DNA of 48,738 nt from positions 1-48,738 of the forward strand of contig JAKACN010000009.1 in assembly GCA_021821365.1 (NCBI GenBank), written 5' to 3'. Of the stretch, positions 26,314 to 37,859 are shown one piece after another (position 1 is the stretch's first letter; each line of letters begins with the position of its first letter). Under the pieces are notes generated by a model that was not told where the DNA came from, ran no database searches, and saw only the letters and a list, made by a program, of their open reading frames with translations. Made by a program: the position numbers and the translations under genes. This stretch comes from Pseudomonadota bacterium. GTDB taxonomy: Bacteria > Pseudomonadota > Gammaproteobacteria > Burkholderiales > Burkholderiaceae_D.

Positions 26314-26757
26314 TTACCTCTTCCTGCATGCCCATCGATTTTCCGGAATGAAGAAGTATTTCATCACCATACATCTCCGTACGTTGACCAGGAACAGACG
26401 AAACACGGCCCGAAGTAGGCCGTGCTGATCGGCTACAGGCATCCTATCACCCGTGCACCGCCCGCCACATCGGCAATCGCGCTTTTCGTGGTGCGGTTGT
26501 CACAATGCGATGAAGTCCTGTCTTCATCCATACCATTGCATGGCGCGCATGCGGGCGCCGCGATAACGCCTGATTGCACCGCGACGCAAGTCGCATCGAC
26601 GGATCATGGTGCGATGAAACCATCTATTCCATACGCACCGATACCATCAGTAAACACGCGGAGCCGATCCGCAACACGTATGACCGACATTTGCTTGAGC
26701 CGTTGAAAGGACACAGCTAATATAGCCTGAAGGAAACATTCATGGCCAAGGCGTTTC
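26314..26757. other. 444-bp divergent upstream region of the signalling island
   Basis: Control region for the zinc-ribbon-like gene (minus) and the island (plus). A hairpin-like CACGGCC / GGCCGTG with a 7-base loop lies at 26404-26424, and a candidate sigma-70 promoter is at 26695-26723. No gene except a possible 15-codon leader at the right end. Confidence 0.4.
26695..26723 (+). promoter_or_regulatory. Candidate sigma-70 promoter of the signalling island
   Basis: TTGAGC (26695-26700) and TAATAT (26718-26723) are separated by 17 bp; each matches the consensus hexamers at four of six positions. Transcription would begin about 26730, giving a very short leader before the first gene. Confidence 0.4.
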
Positions 26758-26789
26758 ATGCATCCCCAAGCCGCCAGCACGATATCTGA
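26742..26789 (+). other. Possible 15-codon leader reading frame overlapping the HD-GYP start
   Basis: ATG 26742 has the better ribosome site (AAGGA 8 nt upstream) and would encode MAKAFHASPSRQHDI before a TGA at 26787. It overlaps the ATG at 26758 of the HD-GYP gene in another frame. It may regulate translation initiation or be a chance ATG. Confidence 0.2.
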
Positions 26790-28092
26790 CAATGTCAGTA
26801 TCGCAATCGACCAACTGCAAGTTGGTCTCTACGTCGACCTCGACCTCAAATGGTTCGAGCACCCATTCGCATTCAGCCGCTTCAAGATCAAGAGTGAAGA
26901 TCAGATCAAGACGTTGCGCAGTCTGGGCGTGAAGACCGTCCGTTATATTCCGTCGCTGAGCGACACTAATCCATCGCCGTCGAAATCGCAGCCATCGGCT
27001 GCCGGCGCGCGCAACGCCGCTGTCGAACCTGGACCCGCCGCCGAAGCCGACGCCAAGCCCGATGTGTCGCCGGTACTGGAAGCCAAGCGCGCCATGATCG
27101 AACGCATCAAGGCGCAACGCGAGGCGGCAGCGCGTATCGAGAGCGCCTTCATCGACACCGCGCGGACCATTAATGATGTCGAAAAAAACATCTTCTCCCG
27201 CCCTGCCGAAACGATCAGCCAGGCGACGAAGCTGGTGACGCAGATTGCCGACTCGATTCTGTCCGCACCGGAGCTTGCCATTCATGTGATGGGCGACAAG
27301 ATGGGCGGTGAGGAATTGTATTTCCACTCACTGAACGTGACGATGCTGTCCATCATGATGGCACGCGACCTCAAGCTGCCGCAGGAGGTTGCCGGTGCGC
27401 TCGGGCTGGGCGCCCTGTTTCATGACATCGGTCACAAGAATATTCCGGACAAGATCCTCCTGAAACGTGAACCGCTCACGCAAGCGGAGCGGAATTTCTA
27501 CGAGTTGCATTGCCAGTACGGTGTCGATATCGGCAAGCAGCTGCAATTTGCGCAACCGATCCTGTCCGTGATCCAGGAGCACCATGAACAGTTCGACGGC
27601 ACGGGATATCCGCGCAAACTCAAGGGCAAGGAGATCGGACTGCTTCCCCGCATCGTCAACATCGCCAACTTTTACGATGAGCTGTGCAATCCGGTCAACA
27701 TTGCCGCTGCGATGACGCCACACGAAGCCCTGTCGCTGATGTTCGCCAAATTGCGCAACAAGTTCGATCCGCAACTGCTGCAGGTTTTCATTCGCTGCCT
27801 CGGCGTCTATCCGCCGGGGACCATCGTGCAATTCTCCAATGGCATGATCGGCATGGTCGCGACCATCAATACCGCCAAGCCGATGAAGCCGATGGTGGTG
27901 ATTTACGATGCGAACATCCCAAGGGAAGAAGCAATCCTCGTGGACATGGAACGCGAAATCGACCTGAACATCGTGAAGGCGATCCGGCCGTCACAAGTGC
28001 CGCAGAACGTGTATCTCTACCTCAGCCCGCGCAAGCGCGTCAGCTACTACTTCGATGCAGGCCAATCCGGAAAGGAGGCTGGCGCAGCATGA
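26758..28092 (+). CDS. DUF3391 HD-GYP cyclic-di-GMP phosphodiesterase
   Basis: A 444-residue soluble protein. An N-terminal DUF3391 domain (about residues 14-70, QLQVGLYVDLDLKWFEHPF) is followed by a low-complexity linker and a complete HD-GYP domain (about 180-350). Metal ligands are in place: His190, HDIGH (222-226), His251, HH (275-276) and DGTGYP (280-285). HD-GYP enzymes hydrolyse c-di-GMP to pGpG or GMP. ATG 26758 (MHPQAASTISDNVSI) has AAGG 6 nt upstream; the first methionine is not certain. The stop overlaps the next gene (ATGA), so it is the first gene of the island. Confidence 0.9.
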   Translation: MHPQAASTISDNVSIAIDQLQVGLYVDLDLKWFEHPFAFSRFKIKSEDQIKTLRSLGVKTVRYIPSLSDTNPSPSKSQPSAAGARNAAVEPGPAAEADAKPDVSPVLEAKRAMIERIKAQREAAARIESAFIDTARTINDVEKNIFSRPAETISQATKLVTQIADSILSAPELAIHVMGDKMGGEELYFHSLNVTMLSIMMARDLKLPQEVAGALGLGALFHDIGHKNIPDKILLKREPLTQAERNFYELHCQYGVDIGKQLQFAQPILSVIQEHHEQFDGTGYPRKLKGKEIGLLPRIVNIANFYDELCNPVNIAAAMTPHEALSLMFAKLRNKFDPQLLQVFIRCLGVYPPGTIVQFSNGMIGMVATINTAKPMKPMVVIYDANIPREEAILVDMEREIDLNIVKAIRPSQVPQNVYLYLSPRKRVSYYFDAGQSGKEAGAA

Positions 28093-29807
28093 ACGACCTT
28101 GCACAACAAATTCTGGACAGCAGTCCTCACATGACGTTCATGGTGGACCCGGACTGCCTGCGGGTCATCGCCTCCAACAGGATTGCGGAGCAGATGCTCG
28201 GCTACACCCGGGAGCAGCTCCTTGCAATGGACATCACGGATATCGAGAGCGCGCTGCAGGATGTCTTTTACTGGGAAGAAGTCCGCAACGGCCATTACCA
28301 GAGAGTCGATTCACTGGAAGGAGAATACAGATGCGCGGACGGATCGCTGCTGGAAGTGGGGAAATCCGTCCGGGTTCTCCAGCTTGAGGGAAAACCCTTG
28401 CTGCTGGTGCTGGCGCGCGATATACGGCACGTGCGGCATACGGAGGACGCGCTCGAACAAACCTTGTCCCAGTTGCGTGCAACGCTGGAATCGACCGGCA
28501 ACGGCATCCTGGTGGTCGACTGGCATGGCCAGATTACCAGCATGAACCGTCTGTTCAGCAAGATGTGGGAAATCCCCGACGCTTTACTTGCGGAACGGAA
28601 CGACGCGGCGATCCTCGCATTCCTGGTCGACCATGTCGTGGAATCGGACGTCTGCCGCGCGCGCCTGCAGGAGGTCGTCGACAACCGCGAAACGGAAGAT
28701 CTGTTCCACCTCAAGGACGGGCGGGTCTTTGAATGCCGGTCGCGTCCACAGTATCTCGGCGAGAGCATCATCGGGCGCGTGTTTGGCTATAACGACATCA
28801 CTGAACGCCAACGTGCCGCAGAAGCGCTGCGCGAATCGCGCGATCAGCTTGAAGCGCGCGTGCTGGAGCGCACCGCAGACTTGCAGCGAGCGAACGCGAG
28901 TCTTCAGCTCGAAAAGCTGCACCAGGATAAGTTGATCAGCCGGCTTGGTGAAGCGCAGAACCAATTGCTTCAGTCAGAGAAGATGGCTTCCATCGGTGTG
29001 CTCGCGGCGGGTGTGGCGCATGAAATCAACAACCCGGTCGGATTTGTGAATTCGAACGTCGGCACGCTCCAGTCCTACGTGCGCGACATGCTGAAACTGC
29101 TGGCCGCGTACGAGCGGATCGAGGATGGCATGGAAGAAGGAAGCCGGCGCGACATCGGCCAGCTCAAGCAGGAAATCGACCTCGACTTTCTGCGCGGCGA
29201 CATCGAAAACCTCCTCAGCGAATCCCTGGATGGCCTGAACCGCGTCAAGCGCATCGTGCAGGACCTGAAGGATTTTTCCCACGTAGACGATTCGGAAAAG
29301 CACTGGGCCAGCCTGGAAGACGGTCTGGACAGCACGCTGAATGTGGTGTGGAACGAGCTCAAGTACAAGGTCGAAGTCATCAAGGACTATGGCGGCATCC
29401 CACAGATCGAATGCTTTGCCTCCCAGCTCAACCAGGTGTTCATGAACCTCTTGATGAATGCCGGCCACGCCATCGAGGAACGCGGGCAGATCACGATTCG
29501 CACCCGGCACGACGAAGACAACGTCTGGGTGGAGGTCCAGGATACGGGAAAGGGAATACAGCCGGAACATATGAGCAGGATCTTCGAACCGTTCTTCACG
29601 ACCAAGCCGGTCGGAAAGGGCACGGGCCTGGGATTATCCCTTTCGTACGGCATCGTGCAGAAACATGACGGACGTATCGATGTGGATAGCACGGTCGGCA
29701 AGGGCACGACGTTCAGGGTGGTGCTGCCGAAGCAGGCAAAAAGCGCTGCCCAGGAAGATGCGCGCCCTCCGAAGAACGCGTCGAACATGCAAGACCGGGC
29801 TGCATGA
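28089..29807 (+). CDS. PAS-PAS soluble histidine kinase
   Basis: A 572-residue sensor kinase without membrane segment. Two PAS domains (about 7-118 and 128-242; RIAEQMLGYTREQLLAMDI, VFGYNDITERQ) precede a coiled coil (245-295), the dimerisation domain with His311 in AAGVAHEINNPVGFVNSN, and a GHKL ATPase with FMNLLMNAGHAIEE, DTGKGIQ and GKGTGLGLSLSYG boxes. Cytoplasmic PAS domains suggest sensing of an internal signal such as redox state or a small molecule. No receiver is fused; the likely targets are the receivers encoded further down the island. The start overlaps the HD-GYP stop by ATGA, showing coupling. Confidence 0.92.
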   Translation: MNDLAQQILDSSPHMTFMVDPDCLRVIASNRIAEQMLGYTREQLLAMDITDIESALQDVFYWEEVRNGHYQRVDSLEGEYRCADGSLLEVGKSVRVLQLEGKPLLLVLARDIRHVRHTEDALEQTLSQLRATLESTGNGILVVDWHGQITSMNRLFSKMWEIPDALLAERNDAAILAFLVDHVVESDVCRARLQEVVDNRETEDLFHLKDGRVFECRSRPQYLGESIIGRVFGYNDITERQRAAEALRESRDQLEARVLERTADLQRANASLQLEKLHQDKLISRLGEAQNQLLQSEKMASIGVLAAGVAHEINNPVGFVNSNVGTLQSYVRDMLKLLAAYERIEDGMEEGSRRDIGQLKQEIDLDFLRGDIENLLSESLDGLNRVKRIVQDLKDFSHVDDSEKHWASLEDGLDSTLNVVWNELKYKVEVIKDYGGIPQIECFASQLNQVFMNLLMNAGHAIEERGQITIRTRHDEDNVWVEVQDTGKGIQPEHMSRIFEPFFTTKPVGKGTGLGLSLSYGIVQKHDGRIDVDSTVGKGTTFRVVLPKQAKSAAQEDARPPKNASNMQDRAA

Positions 29808-29975
29808 CGTGGACATGTCCACCGGCATGGCCGGAGAAAAAGGACCGTCCGCAGGCAGCCCATGCCTGAGGCAACCGACGCCCCTGCGGGTCGAACGAAT
29901 TTGCGTGGCGGCGACGCCATCGGCGAACCCGATGCGAAGCCTGCCCGGAGAAACCAAAAAAGAACAATTTTCAGC

Positions 29976-32900
29976 ATGGATATCAACCCGACTTTCCCCC
30001 CTCAAGCCAGCGCGCCTCATCACCGCCGCATTTCGCGCCAGGCAGTTGCCGTGGCGGTGCTGGGGACACTTTTTTCCCTCATCCTGACGGTCGGGGCGAA
30101 TACGCTTGAAAACGATTACGTGGAGACCGACGCCCACCGGCAGGCGGAAACACGCATCGGCCAGATCAGGCACGGCATGGAGGACGGGATCTCCCTGGTC
30201 TCGTCGGTCAATCAATTTTTCCGCACGGTCGGGCCGGTCAGCCGCCAGCAGTTCCATGATTTCGTGCAGCCCCTCGTCGAGGCGAACCCGCATGTCCGTG
30301 CATTGACCTACCAGCGCATCGTCAGCAAGGCGGAACGTCCGGCATTCGAAGTCGAATTGCGCAAACGGCTTCCAGGTGCGTCCATCACCGAATTCAACGG
30401 CGAGAAACTCGTTCCCGCAGGCGATCGGCCGCGTTACCGTGTGATCGAATACGTGGAACCGCTGGCCGGCAATGAAAAAATACTCGGCCTGGATACGGAC
30501 TCGCGCAAGGAACAGGAGGCTGCCGCGCGCCGCGCCTGCAGAAGCGGGACTCCCGCCGCAAGCAAGCCTTATCGACTCGCACAGATCCGCGGCCGGCAAC
30601 CCGGATACGTCGTCGTCATGCCGATCTACCAGCGCGGCGCGATACCTTCGGATCCGCAGGCCCGCTGCGATGCGGTGATCGGATATAACACGGTGGCATT
30701 CGACGGTGCTGAGCTCGTCCAGAATACGCTGGCCAATGACGAACCCTTGCGCGTTCCGAACTCCCATATCAGCGTCTATGCGGGAACCTTTCCCGACCCC
30801 GCCCACCTGGTATTCGGCACCGACCACGCGTCGGCCGGGGCGACCGGCTCGTCATGGCTATCAGCGGCGATCAATCGCTATCGCGTTGTCAGTACGTCCG
30901 AGACGTTCGAAATGGCCGGGCAGCCCTGGCATGTCGTCATTGCCACCCCCGTTCCCCTGCTGACGGCGTATCTCGGCACTTTTCTGACCCTGCTCGGCGG
31001 CCTGTTGATGACACTTCTCGCCGCAGTGCACGCCCATTCCCTTGCCGCGCGCTCGAAAAAAATCCAGCAGGTGGTGGACGAACGCACGGCGAAACTTGTC
31101 GAGGTCAACCAGGCGCTGCGCCTGTGGGAGGAAGCGATTGCGTCCAGCATTAACGGAATCATCATCGCCGGCGCCTCCGCGCCGGAATATCCGATCGTGC
31201 ACGCCAACCCGGTGATCGAGACGATCACCGGCTATTCTACGGAAGAGCTGAGAAACGGGAGCTGGCGCATGCTCTGGCGTGACGAGCCTAACCAGGCCGG
31301 TCTCAGGAAAATCGCCGAGGCTGTCGCGGAAGAACGCGAAGTCAGGGCAACCGTGCGCATGCGCCGCAAGGATGGCGCGATGTTCTGGTCCGAGATGCAA
31401 GTCGCGCCTGTCAGGGACGACGCCGGCAAGACCAATCATTTCGTTGTCGCCTTGCATGATGTGACGGACACCAGGCGCTACCAGGCGGAACTCGAGTATC
31501 AATCCACGCATGACGTCCTGACCGGACTGGCCAGCCGCAACCTGCTCTACGAACGCCTGATGCAGGTGATCGACACAACGCGGGACGGCGGGTCGGCCTT
31601 GGTGGCGTTCATCAATATCGACCGCTTCAAGTTCGTCAACGAAAGTCTCGGCCGCCGCGCGGGCGACAAATTCCTCCAGGAGATTGCGTCGCGGATCAAG
31701 GCCGCGGCAGGAGAATCCAGCACCGTCGGACGCCTCAGCGGCGACGAATTCCTGATGATCATCCCGCAGAAGCGCGACGAAGACACGGGGACATTCATCG
31801 TGCGGCATGTCATGGATGCGGTGGCCGCACCGATCACCATCGACAACCATGAATTGTTGTTGAGTTGCTGCGTCGGCGTTGCCGTCTACCCGAACGATGA
31901 CGGGATGCCGGACGAATTGATCGAGCATGCCGACATGGCGCTCCACTACGCCAAGACGTGCGGATCGTCCAGCCTGCAGTTCTTCACTGCCGCGATGTAC
32001 GCCGCCGCCCAGGAGCGGCTGCTCATCGAGTCAGCGCTGCGCAACGCGCTTGACCGATCGGAGCTCGAAGTGCATTACCAGCCGCAGGTGGACCTGCGTA
32101 CCGGACGCGTGGTCGGCATGGAAGCACTGACGCGTTGGCGTCATCCGCAACTGGGCATGGTGGCTCCCGCGCGCTTCATCGCCATCGCCGAAGATTCCGG
32201 CATGATCGACGCAATCGGTGCGTGGGTGCTGCGCACCGCCTGCCGCCAGGCCCGCGAGTGGCAGCTTGCCGGTTTCGGCAATTTGCGCATGGCCGTTAAC
32301 CTGTCGGCGCGCCAGTTTGCTCAAGCCGGACTGGTCAAGCTGATCGCTGACGTGCTGGACGAAACGCAGCTGCCGCCCGACCTGCTCGATATTGAACTGA
32401 CGGAGCGCCTCATCATGCACGAGGTCGGGCATACCGTACCGATGCTGAGTGCAATGAAGGAACTTGGGGTCCAGGTGTCGATTGACGATTTCGGCACCGG
32501 CTATTCCAGCCTAGCCTATCTGAAGCGCTTCCCGATCGATGCCCTGAAGATCGACCAATCGTTCGTGGCTGAAATATCCCGCGACGCCAACGATGCGGCC
32601 ATCTCGAATGCCATCATTTCGATGGCGCACAGCCTGGGAATCCGCGTCATCGCCGAAGGCGTGGAAACGGAGGCACAATGCGAATTCTTGTCACGCAACA
32701 TGTGCGACGAGATACAAGGCTTCCTGTTCTCGCAAGCGCTCCCGGCAAGCGAGGTGGAATTGCTGCTCGCGGCACAGAGATGTTTGCCGGAGCGGCTGCT
32801 GCGGCTCCATAGGCGTCCACGCACGCTGCTGCTGGTGGACGACGAGCCGAACATCCTTGCCTCGATCAAGCGACTCCTGCGCAACGCGGGCTATCGCATT

Positions 32901-33617
32901 CTCACCGCGGCCAGCGGCCAGGAAGGTCTGGATCTGCTGAAAGAGAACGACGTGGACGTGATCGTTTCCGATCAGCGCATGCCGGGCATGACAGGTGTCG
33001 AGTTCCTGCGTGCGGTGAAGACGTCGTACCCCGGCACCGTGCGCATCGTGCTGTCCGGTTTCACCGAACTGAAGTCCGTCACGGATGCGGTTAACGAAGG
33101 CGCGATCTACAAATTCCTCACCAAGCCGTGGGATGACGCCAAGTTGCGCGAGCATATCGAAGAGGCGTTCGAGCACAAGGAAATGTCGGACGAAAACCGC
33201 CGTCTGAACCTGGAAGTGCGCACGGCCAACCACGACCTTGCCACAGTCAACCGCAAATTGGAGGAACTGCTGCAGCAGAAGCAGCAGAAGATCAAGCGTG
33301 ACGAAACCACGCTCGACATCGTCCGCGAAGCATTGAATCACATGTCCTTGCCGATCATCGGCCTGGACCAGGACGAAATCATTACCTTTGCCAACGTCGC
33401 GGCGCAAAGCCTTTTCCGGAACGCCGGAGAACTGCTCGGCAGCAAGGCTTCACGGCTCATGCCCGAAGTCGTGCACCTGATCCGCGGCGGCGAGGATGGG
33501 GCAGCACAGGATGCCGTGCTCGACGGCGTACGCTTCGCGGTCGTTTCGCGATCGATGGGCAAGGACGAACAGGCGCGCGGCAAGCTCATCACCTTCACGC
33601 CGGGAGAATTCGTATGA
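29976..33617 (+). CDS. CHASE-PAS-GGDEF(degenerate)-EAL-REC-PAS membrane signalling protein
   Basis: A 1213-residue membrane protein with an unusual order of parts. A helix at about 22-42 and a second at 325-350 enclose a CHASE-like periplasmic sensor. Next come a PAS domain (about 382-500), a GGDEF domain with altered active site (RLSGDEFLMII, first Gly to Ser, no RxxD site), an EAL domain with all key residues (EALTRW, NLSARQ, ELTE, DDFGTGYSSL, LKIDQSF, EGVET), a receiver (VDDEPNIL; acceptor Asp in VSDQRMPGM, about 997; KPWDD) and a C-terminal PAS-like segment. It probably degrades c-di-GMP under control of the receiver. ATG 29976 was chosen; 29862 is possible. The gap to the upstream gene is 168 bp. 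Confidence 0.9.
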   Translation: MDINPTFPPQASAPHHRRISRQAVAVAVLGTLFSLILTVGANTLENDYVETDAHRQAETRIGQIRHGMEDGISLVSSVNQFFRTVGPVSRQQFHDFVQPLVEANPHVRALTYQRIVSKAERPAFEVELRKRLPGASITEFNGEKLVPAGDRPRYRVIEYVEPLAGNEKILGLDTDSRKEQEAAARRACRSGTPAASKPYRLAQIRGRQPGYVVVMPIYQRGAIPSDPQARCDAVIGYNTVAFDGAELVQNTLANDEPLRVPNSHISVYAGTFPDPAHLVFGTDHASAGATGSSWLSAAINRYRVVSTSETFEMAGQPWHVVIATPVPLLTAYLGTFLTLLGGLLMTLLAAVHAHSLAARSKKIQQVVDERTAKLVEVNQALRLWEEAIASSINGIIIAGASAPEYPIVHANPVIETITGYSTEELRNGSWRMLWRDEPNQAGLRKIAEAVAEEREVRATVRMRRKDGAMFWSEMQVAPVRDDAGKTNHFVVALHDVTDTRRYQAELEYQSTHDVLTGLASRNLLYERLMQVIDTTRDGGSALVAFINIDRFKFVNESLGRRAGDKFLQEIASRIKAAAGESSTVGRLSGDEFLMIIPQKRDEDTGTFIVRHVMDAVAAPITIDNHELLLSCCVGVAVYPNDDGMPDELIEHADMALHYAKTCGSSSLQFFTAAMYAAAQERLLIESALRNALDRSELEVHYQPQVDLRTGRVVGMEALTRWRHPQLGMVAPARFIAIAEDSGMIDAIGAWVLRTACRQAREWQLAGFGNLRMAVNLSARQFAQAGLVKLIADVLDETQLPPDLLDIELTERLIMHEVGHTVPMLSAMKELGVQVSIDDFGTGYSSLAYLKRFPIDALKIDQSFVAEISRDANDAAISNAIISMAHSLGIRVIAEGVETEAQCEFLSRNMCDEIQGFLFSQALPASEVELLLAAQRCLPERLLRLHRRPRTLLLVDDEPNILASIKRLLRNAGYRILTAASGQEGLDLLKENDVDVIVSDQRMPGMTGVEFLRAVKTSYPGTVRIVLSGFTELKSVTDAVNEGAIYKFLTKPWDDAKLREHIEEAFEHKEMSDENRRLNLEVRTANHDLATVNRKLEELLQQKQQKIKRDETTLDIVREALNHMSLPIIGLDQDEIITFANVAAQSLFRNAGELLGSKASRLMPEVVHLIRGGEDGAAQDAVLDGVRFAVVSRSMGKDEQARGKLITFTPGEFV

Positions 33618-33677
33618 ACGCGCGCCGACCGGCCGCGCCGCGCGCCAGCCTCCCACCACCGGAAAAACGAAACGCCC

Positions 33678-34328
33678 ATGGCTGAACTGGACGAACAACG
33701 CAATCGCCTGACGATCAAGCTCGTCTATTACGGCCCTGCCCTGTCCGGCAAGACCACGAACCTGACGCGCTTGCATGACTTGCTCGCGGCCGAGCTGATT
33801 GGGGACATGATGACGCTTGAGACGGAAGGTGACCGCACGCTGTTCTTCGACCTGCTGCCGGTCGGGTTCACCGCGCCTTCCGGCCTGCTCGTCAAGTTCA
33901 AGGTGTTTACTGTGCCGGGACAGGTTGTGCACGACGCGACGCGCAAAGCGGTGCTGTCGCGCGCCGACGGCGTCGTCTTCGTCGCCGATTCGCAACGCAA
34001 CCAGGCGGTGAACAACGGCGTTTCCTTCGACAACCTGATGTCCAATGCGCGCATCCTTGGCATGGACATCGCCACCCTGCCACTGGTCGTGCAATTCAAC
34101 AAGCGCGACCTGCCGGAGATCCTGGACGAACAGGAAATTCTCGACCGCTGGTCGGCCGCGCCCTGGCCCCTGCATTTCGCCTCGGCGATGGAGGGATCCG
34201 GCGTGCTTGAATCCTTCGTCTCGTTACTGGAACGCGTGTATGACCGGCTCGACATGCAGCATTCCCTCGCAGCGACCCACCAACTGTCGCGCGACGCCTT
34301 TATCGCCGCTACCGGAGGAAAGCGATGA
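33678..34328 (+). CDS. MglA-like small Ras-family GTPase
   Basis: A 216-residue cytoplasmic GTPase of the MglA/Gtr group, which sets cell polarity and motility in several bacteria. P-loop GPALSGKTTNL (19-29), switch region EGDRTLFFDLLPV with Arg53, the PGQ motif with Gln82, the guanine motif NKRD (141-144) and SAMEG (169-173) are all present. Arg53 and Gln82 have the same numbers as the catalytic pair described for Myxococcus MglA, so hydrolysis should be similar. No MglB (Roadblock/LC7) partner gene is seen in the window. The stop overlaps the next ATG (ATGA), linking it to a histidine kinase and then to a secretion/pilus ATPase. Confidence 0.9.
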   Translation: MAELDEQRNRLTIKLVYYGPALSGKTTNLTRLHDLLAAELIGDMMTLETEGDRTLFFDLLPVGFTAPSGLLVKFKVFTVPGQVVHDATRKAVLSRADGVVFVADSQRNQAVNNGVSFDNLMSNARILGMDIATLPLVVQFNKRDLPEILDEQEILDRWSAAPWPLHFASAMEGSGVLESFVSLLERVYDRLDMQHSLAATHQLSRDAFIAATGGKR

Positions 34329-35586
34329 TGCCGCGGCCCGAAGCCTTTGACCGGGATATTCCGCTGGGCGACCTGCTGCGCGGGGTGCCGCCGGCAAAGC
34401 TCGATGCGGTCATGACAAGAACGCTCGGCCAGTGCTGGCGGATCGCCGATGCCAATGGCCAAACAATACGTCAGTCATCGTCGCCCATGCCGACGGACGC
34501 CGTGCTGGCACCTTTGCGCATCGATATCGAGGTGGTCGGCCACATTCAGGCGCCGCAAGCACGGCAGGCCCATGCCGTGGTCGCCTCGACATGGCTGGAG
34601 ATGGTGCTGGCGGGCGCGATGCGCTACCGCATGGCGGCTGACCTGCACCTCGAAACCGTGCATGCCGACTTTGAAGCCTTGCAGGCAAAGCATGCGGCAT
34701 TGCTGGAGTCGGAGGCGCGTTATCGCGACCTTGCCGCGCAGCTCGAACAGCGCGTCAAGGCACAGGTCGACACGATCGAACGCACGCAGCGCCAGCTCTA
34801 CCAAAGCGAAAAAATGGCGGCGGTCGGCACACTTGCCGCGGGCATGGCACATGAGATCAACAATCCGCTGGGCTTCATTCGCAGCAACCTGGGCACGGCG
34901 ACCATCTATCTCGACACCATCCGGAAAATGCTCGATGCCTTCCGCAGGCATGGCGGTCCGGAGATGAGCTCCCTGTGGCGCAAGCTCGACATGGATTTTC
35001 TCCTCGAGGACTTCACGGGACTCCTGGACGAATCGACCGCCGGCGCCGACCGGGTTTCGCGCATCGTGGCCAATCTCAAGGCGTATGCCAGCATCGACTG
35101 CACGGACGGCACGCCGGTCGACATGAACGGCGCCGTGCGCGCTGCGGCCGGCATCCTCCAGGACCAGCTGCCGCCGGATGTGCGGCTGGAAATGGACCTC
35201 CAGCCTTTGCCTCCGGTGAGCGGCGATGCCAGCCGCCTGAACCAGGTGCTGTTCTCGCTCTTGCAGAATGCACGCCTGGCCTTGCCCGAAGGCGGCGGAT
35301 TGATCCACGTTGCAAGCGGCATGGCCGGCAATGAAGTTCGCGTCGCGGTACGCGACAACGGTTGCGGCATGGCGGCGGAGACGGTCGGGCGGATTTTCGA
35401 TCCGTTCTTCACCACGCGCGACGTGGGCAAAGGCATGGGACTGGGCTTGACGGTCAGCAGGGATATCCTGAACGCTCACGGCGGGCGCATCGAAGTCGAT
35501 ACGTCCCCGGGAGCAGGCACGACGTTTACCATCTACTTGCCCGTCGCCAGCGATGCTATTGGCGCCGGCGTCGACGAGGAGCGGAC

Positions 35587-35590
<4 letters not shown>
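34325..35590 (+). CDS. Soluble histidine kinase
   Basis: A 421-residue kinase without membrane helices. The first 120 residues form an unassigned sensor region (IPLGDLLRGVPPAKLDAVM, LEMVLAGAMRYRMA), a coiled coil spans about 110-165, the dimerisation domain has His176 in AAGMAHEINNPLGF, and the ATPase domain shows LFSLLQNARLAL, DNGCGM and GKGMGLGLTVSRDIL. It begins inside the stop of the MglA-like gene and ends inside the start of the REC-ATPase gene, both by ATGA overlap, so all three are probably made in fixed ratio. Its natural partner is the receiver of the next protein; that is inference from gene order. Confidence 0.92.
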
Positions 35591-37812
<2,222 letters not shown>

Positions 37813-37859
37813 TGGTGAGCAGATGCAAATGCGGATAACGAGAACATGGATCACATGAC

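Noticed and set aside
26404-26424. 7-bp hairpin CACGGCC/GGCCGTG upstream of the zinc-ribbon-like gene
   Set aside because: Lies upstream of the gene and lacks a T-run; noted as part of the intergenic region only.
29809-29822. 14-bp perfect palindrome GTGGACATGTCCAC after the PAS kinase gene
   Set aside because: A single short palindrome directly at a gene end, with no second copy and no T-run; too little to call an operator or terminator.
29634-30827. Minus-strand open frame (397 codons) opposite the kinase/CHASE protein junction
   Set aside because: Antisense to two well-supported genes; no domain seen.
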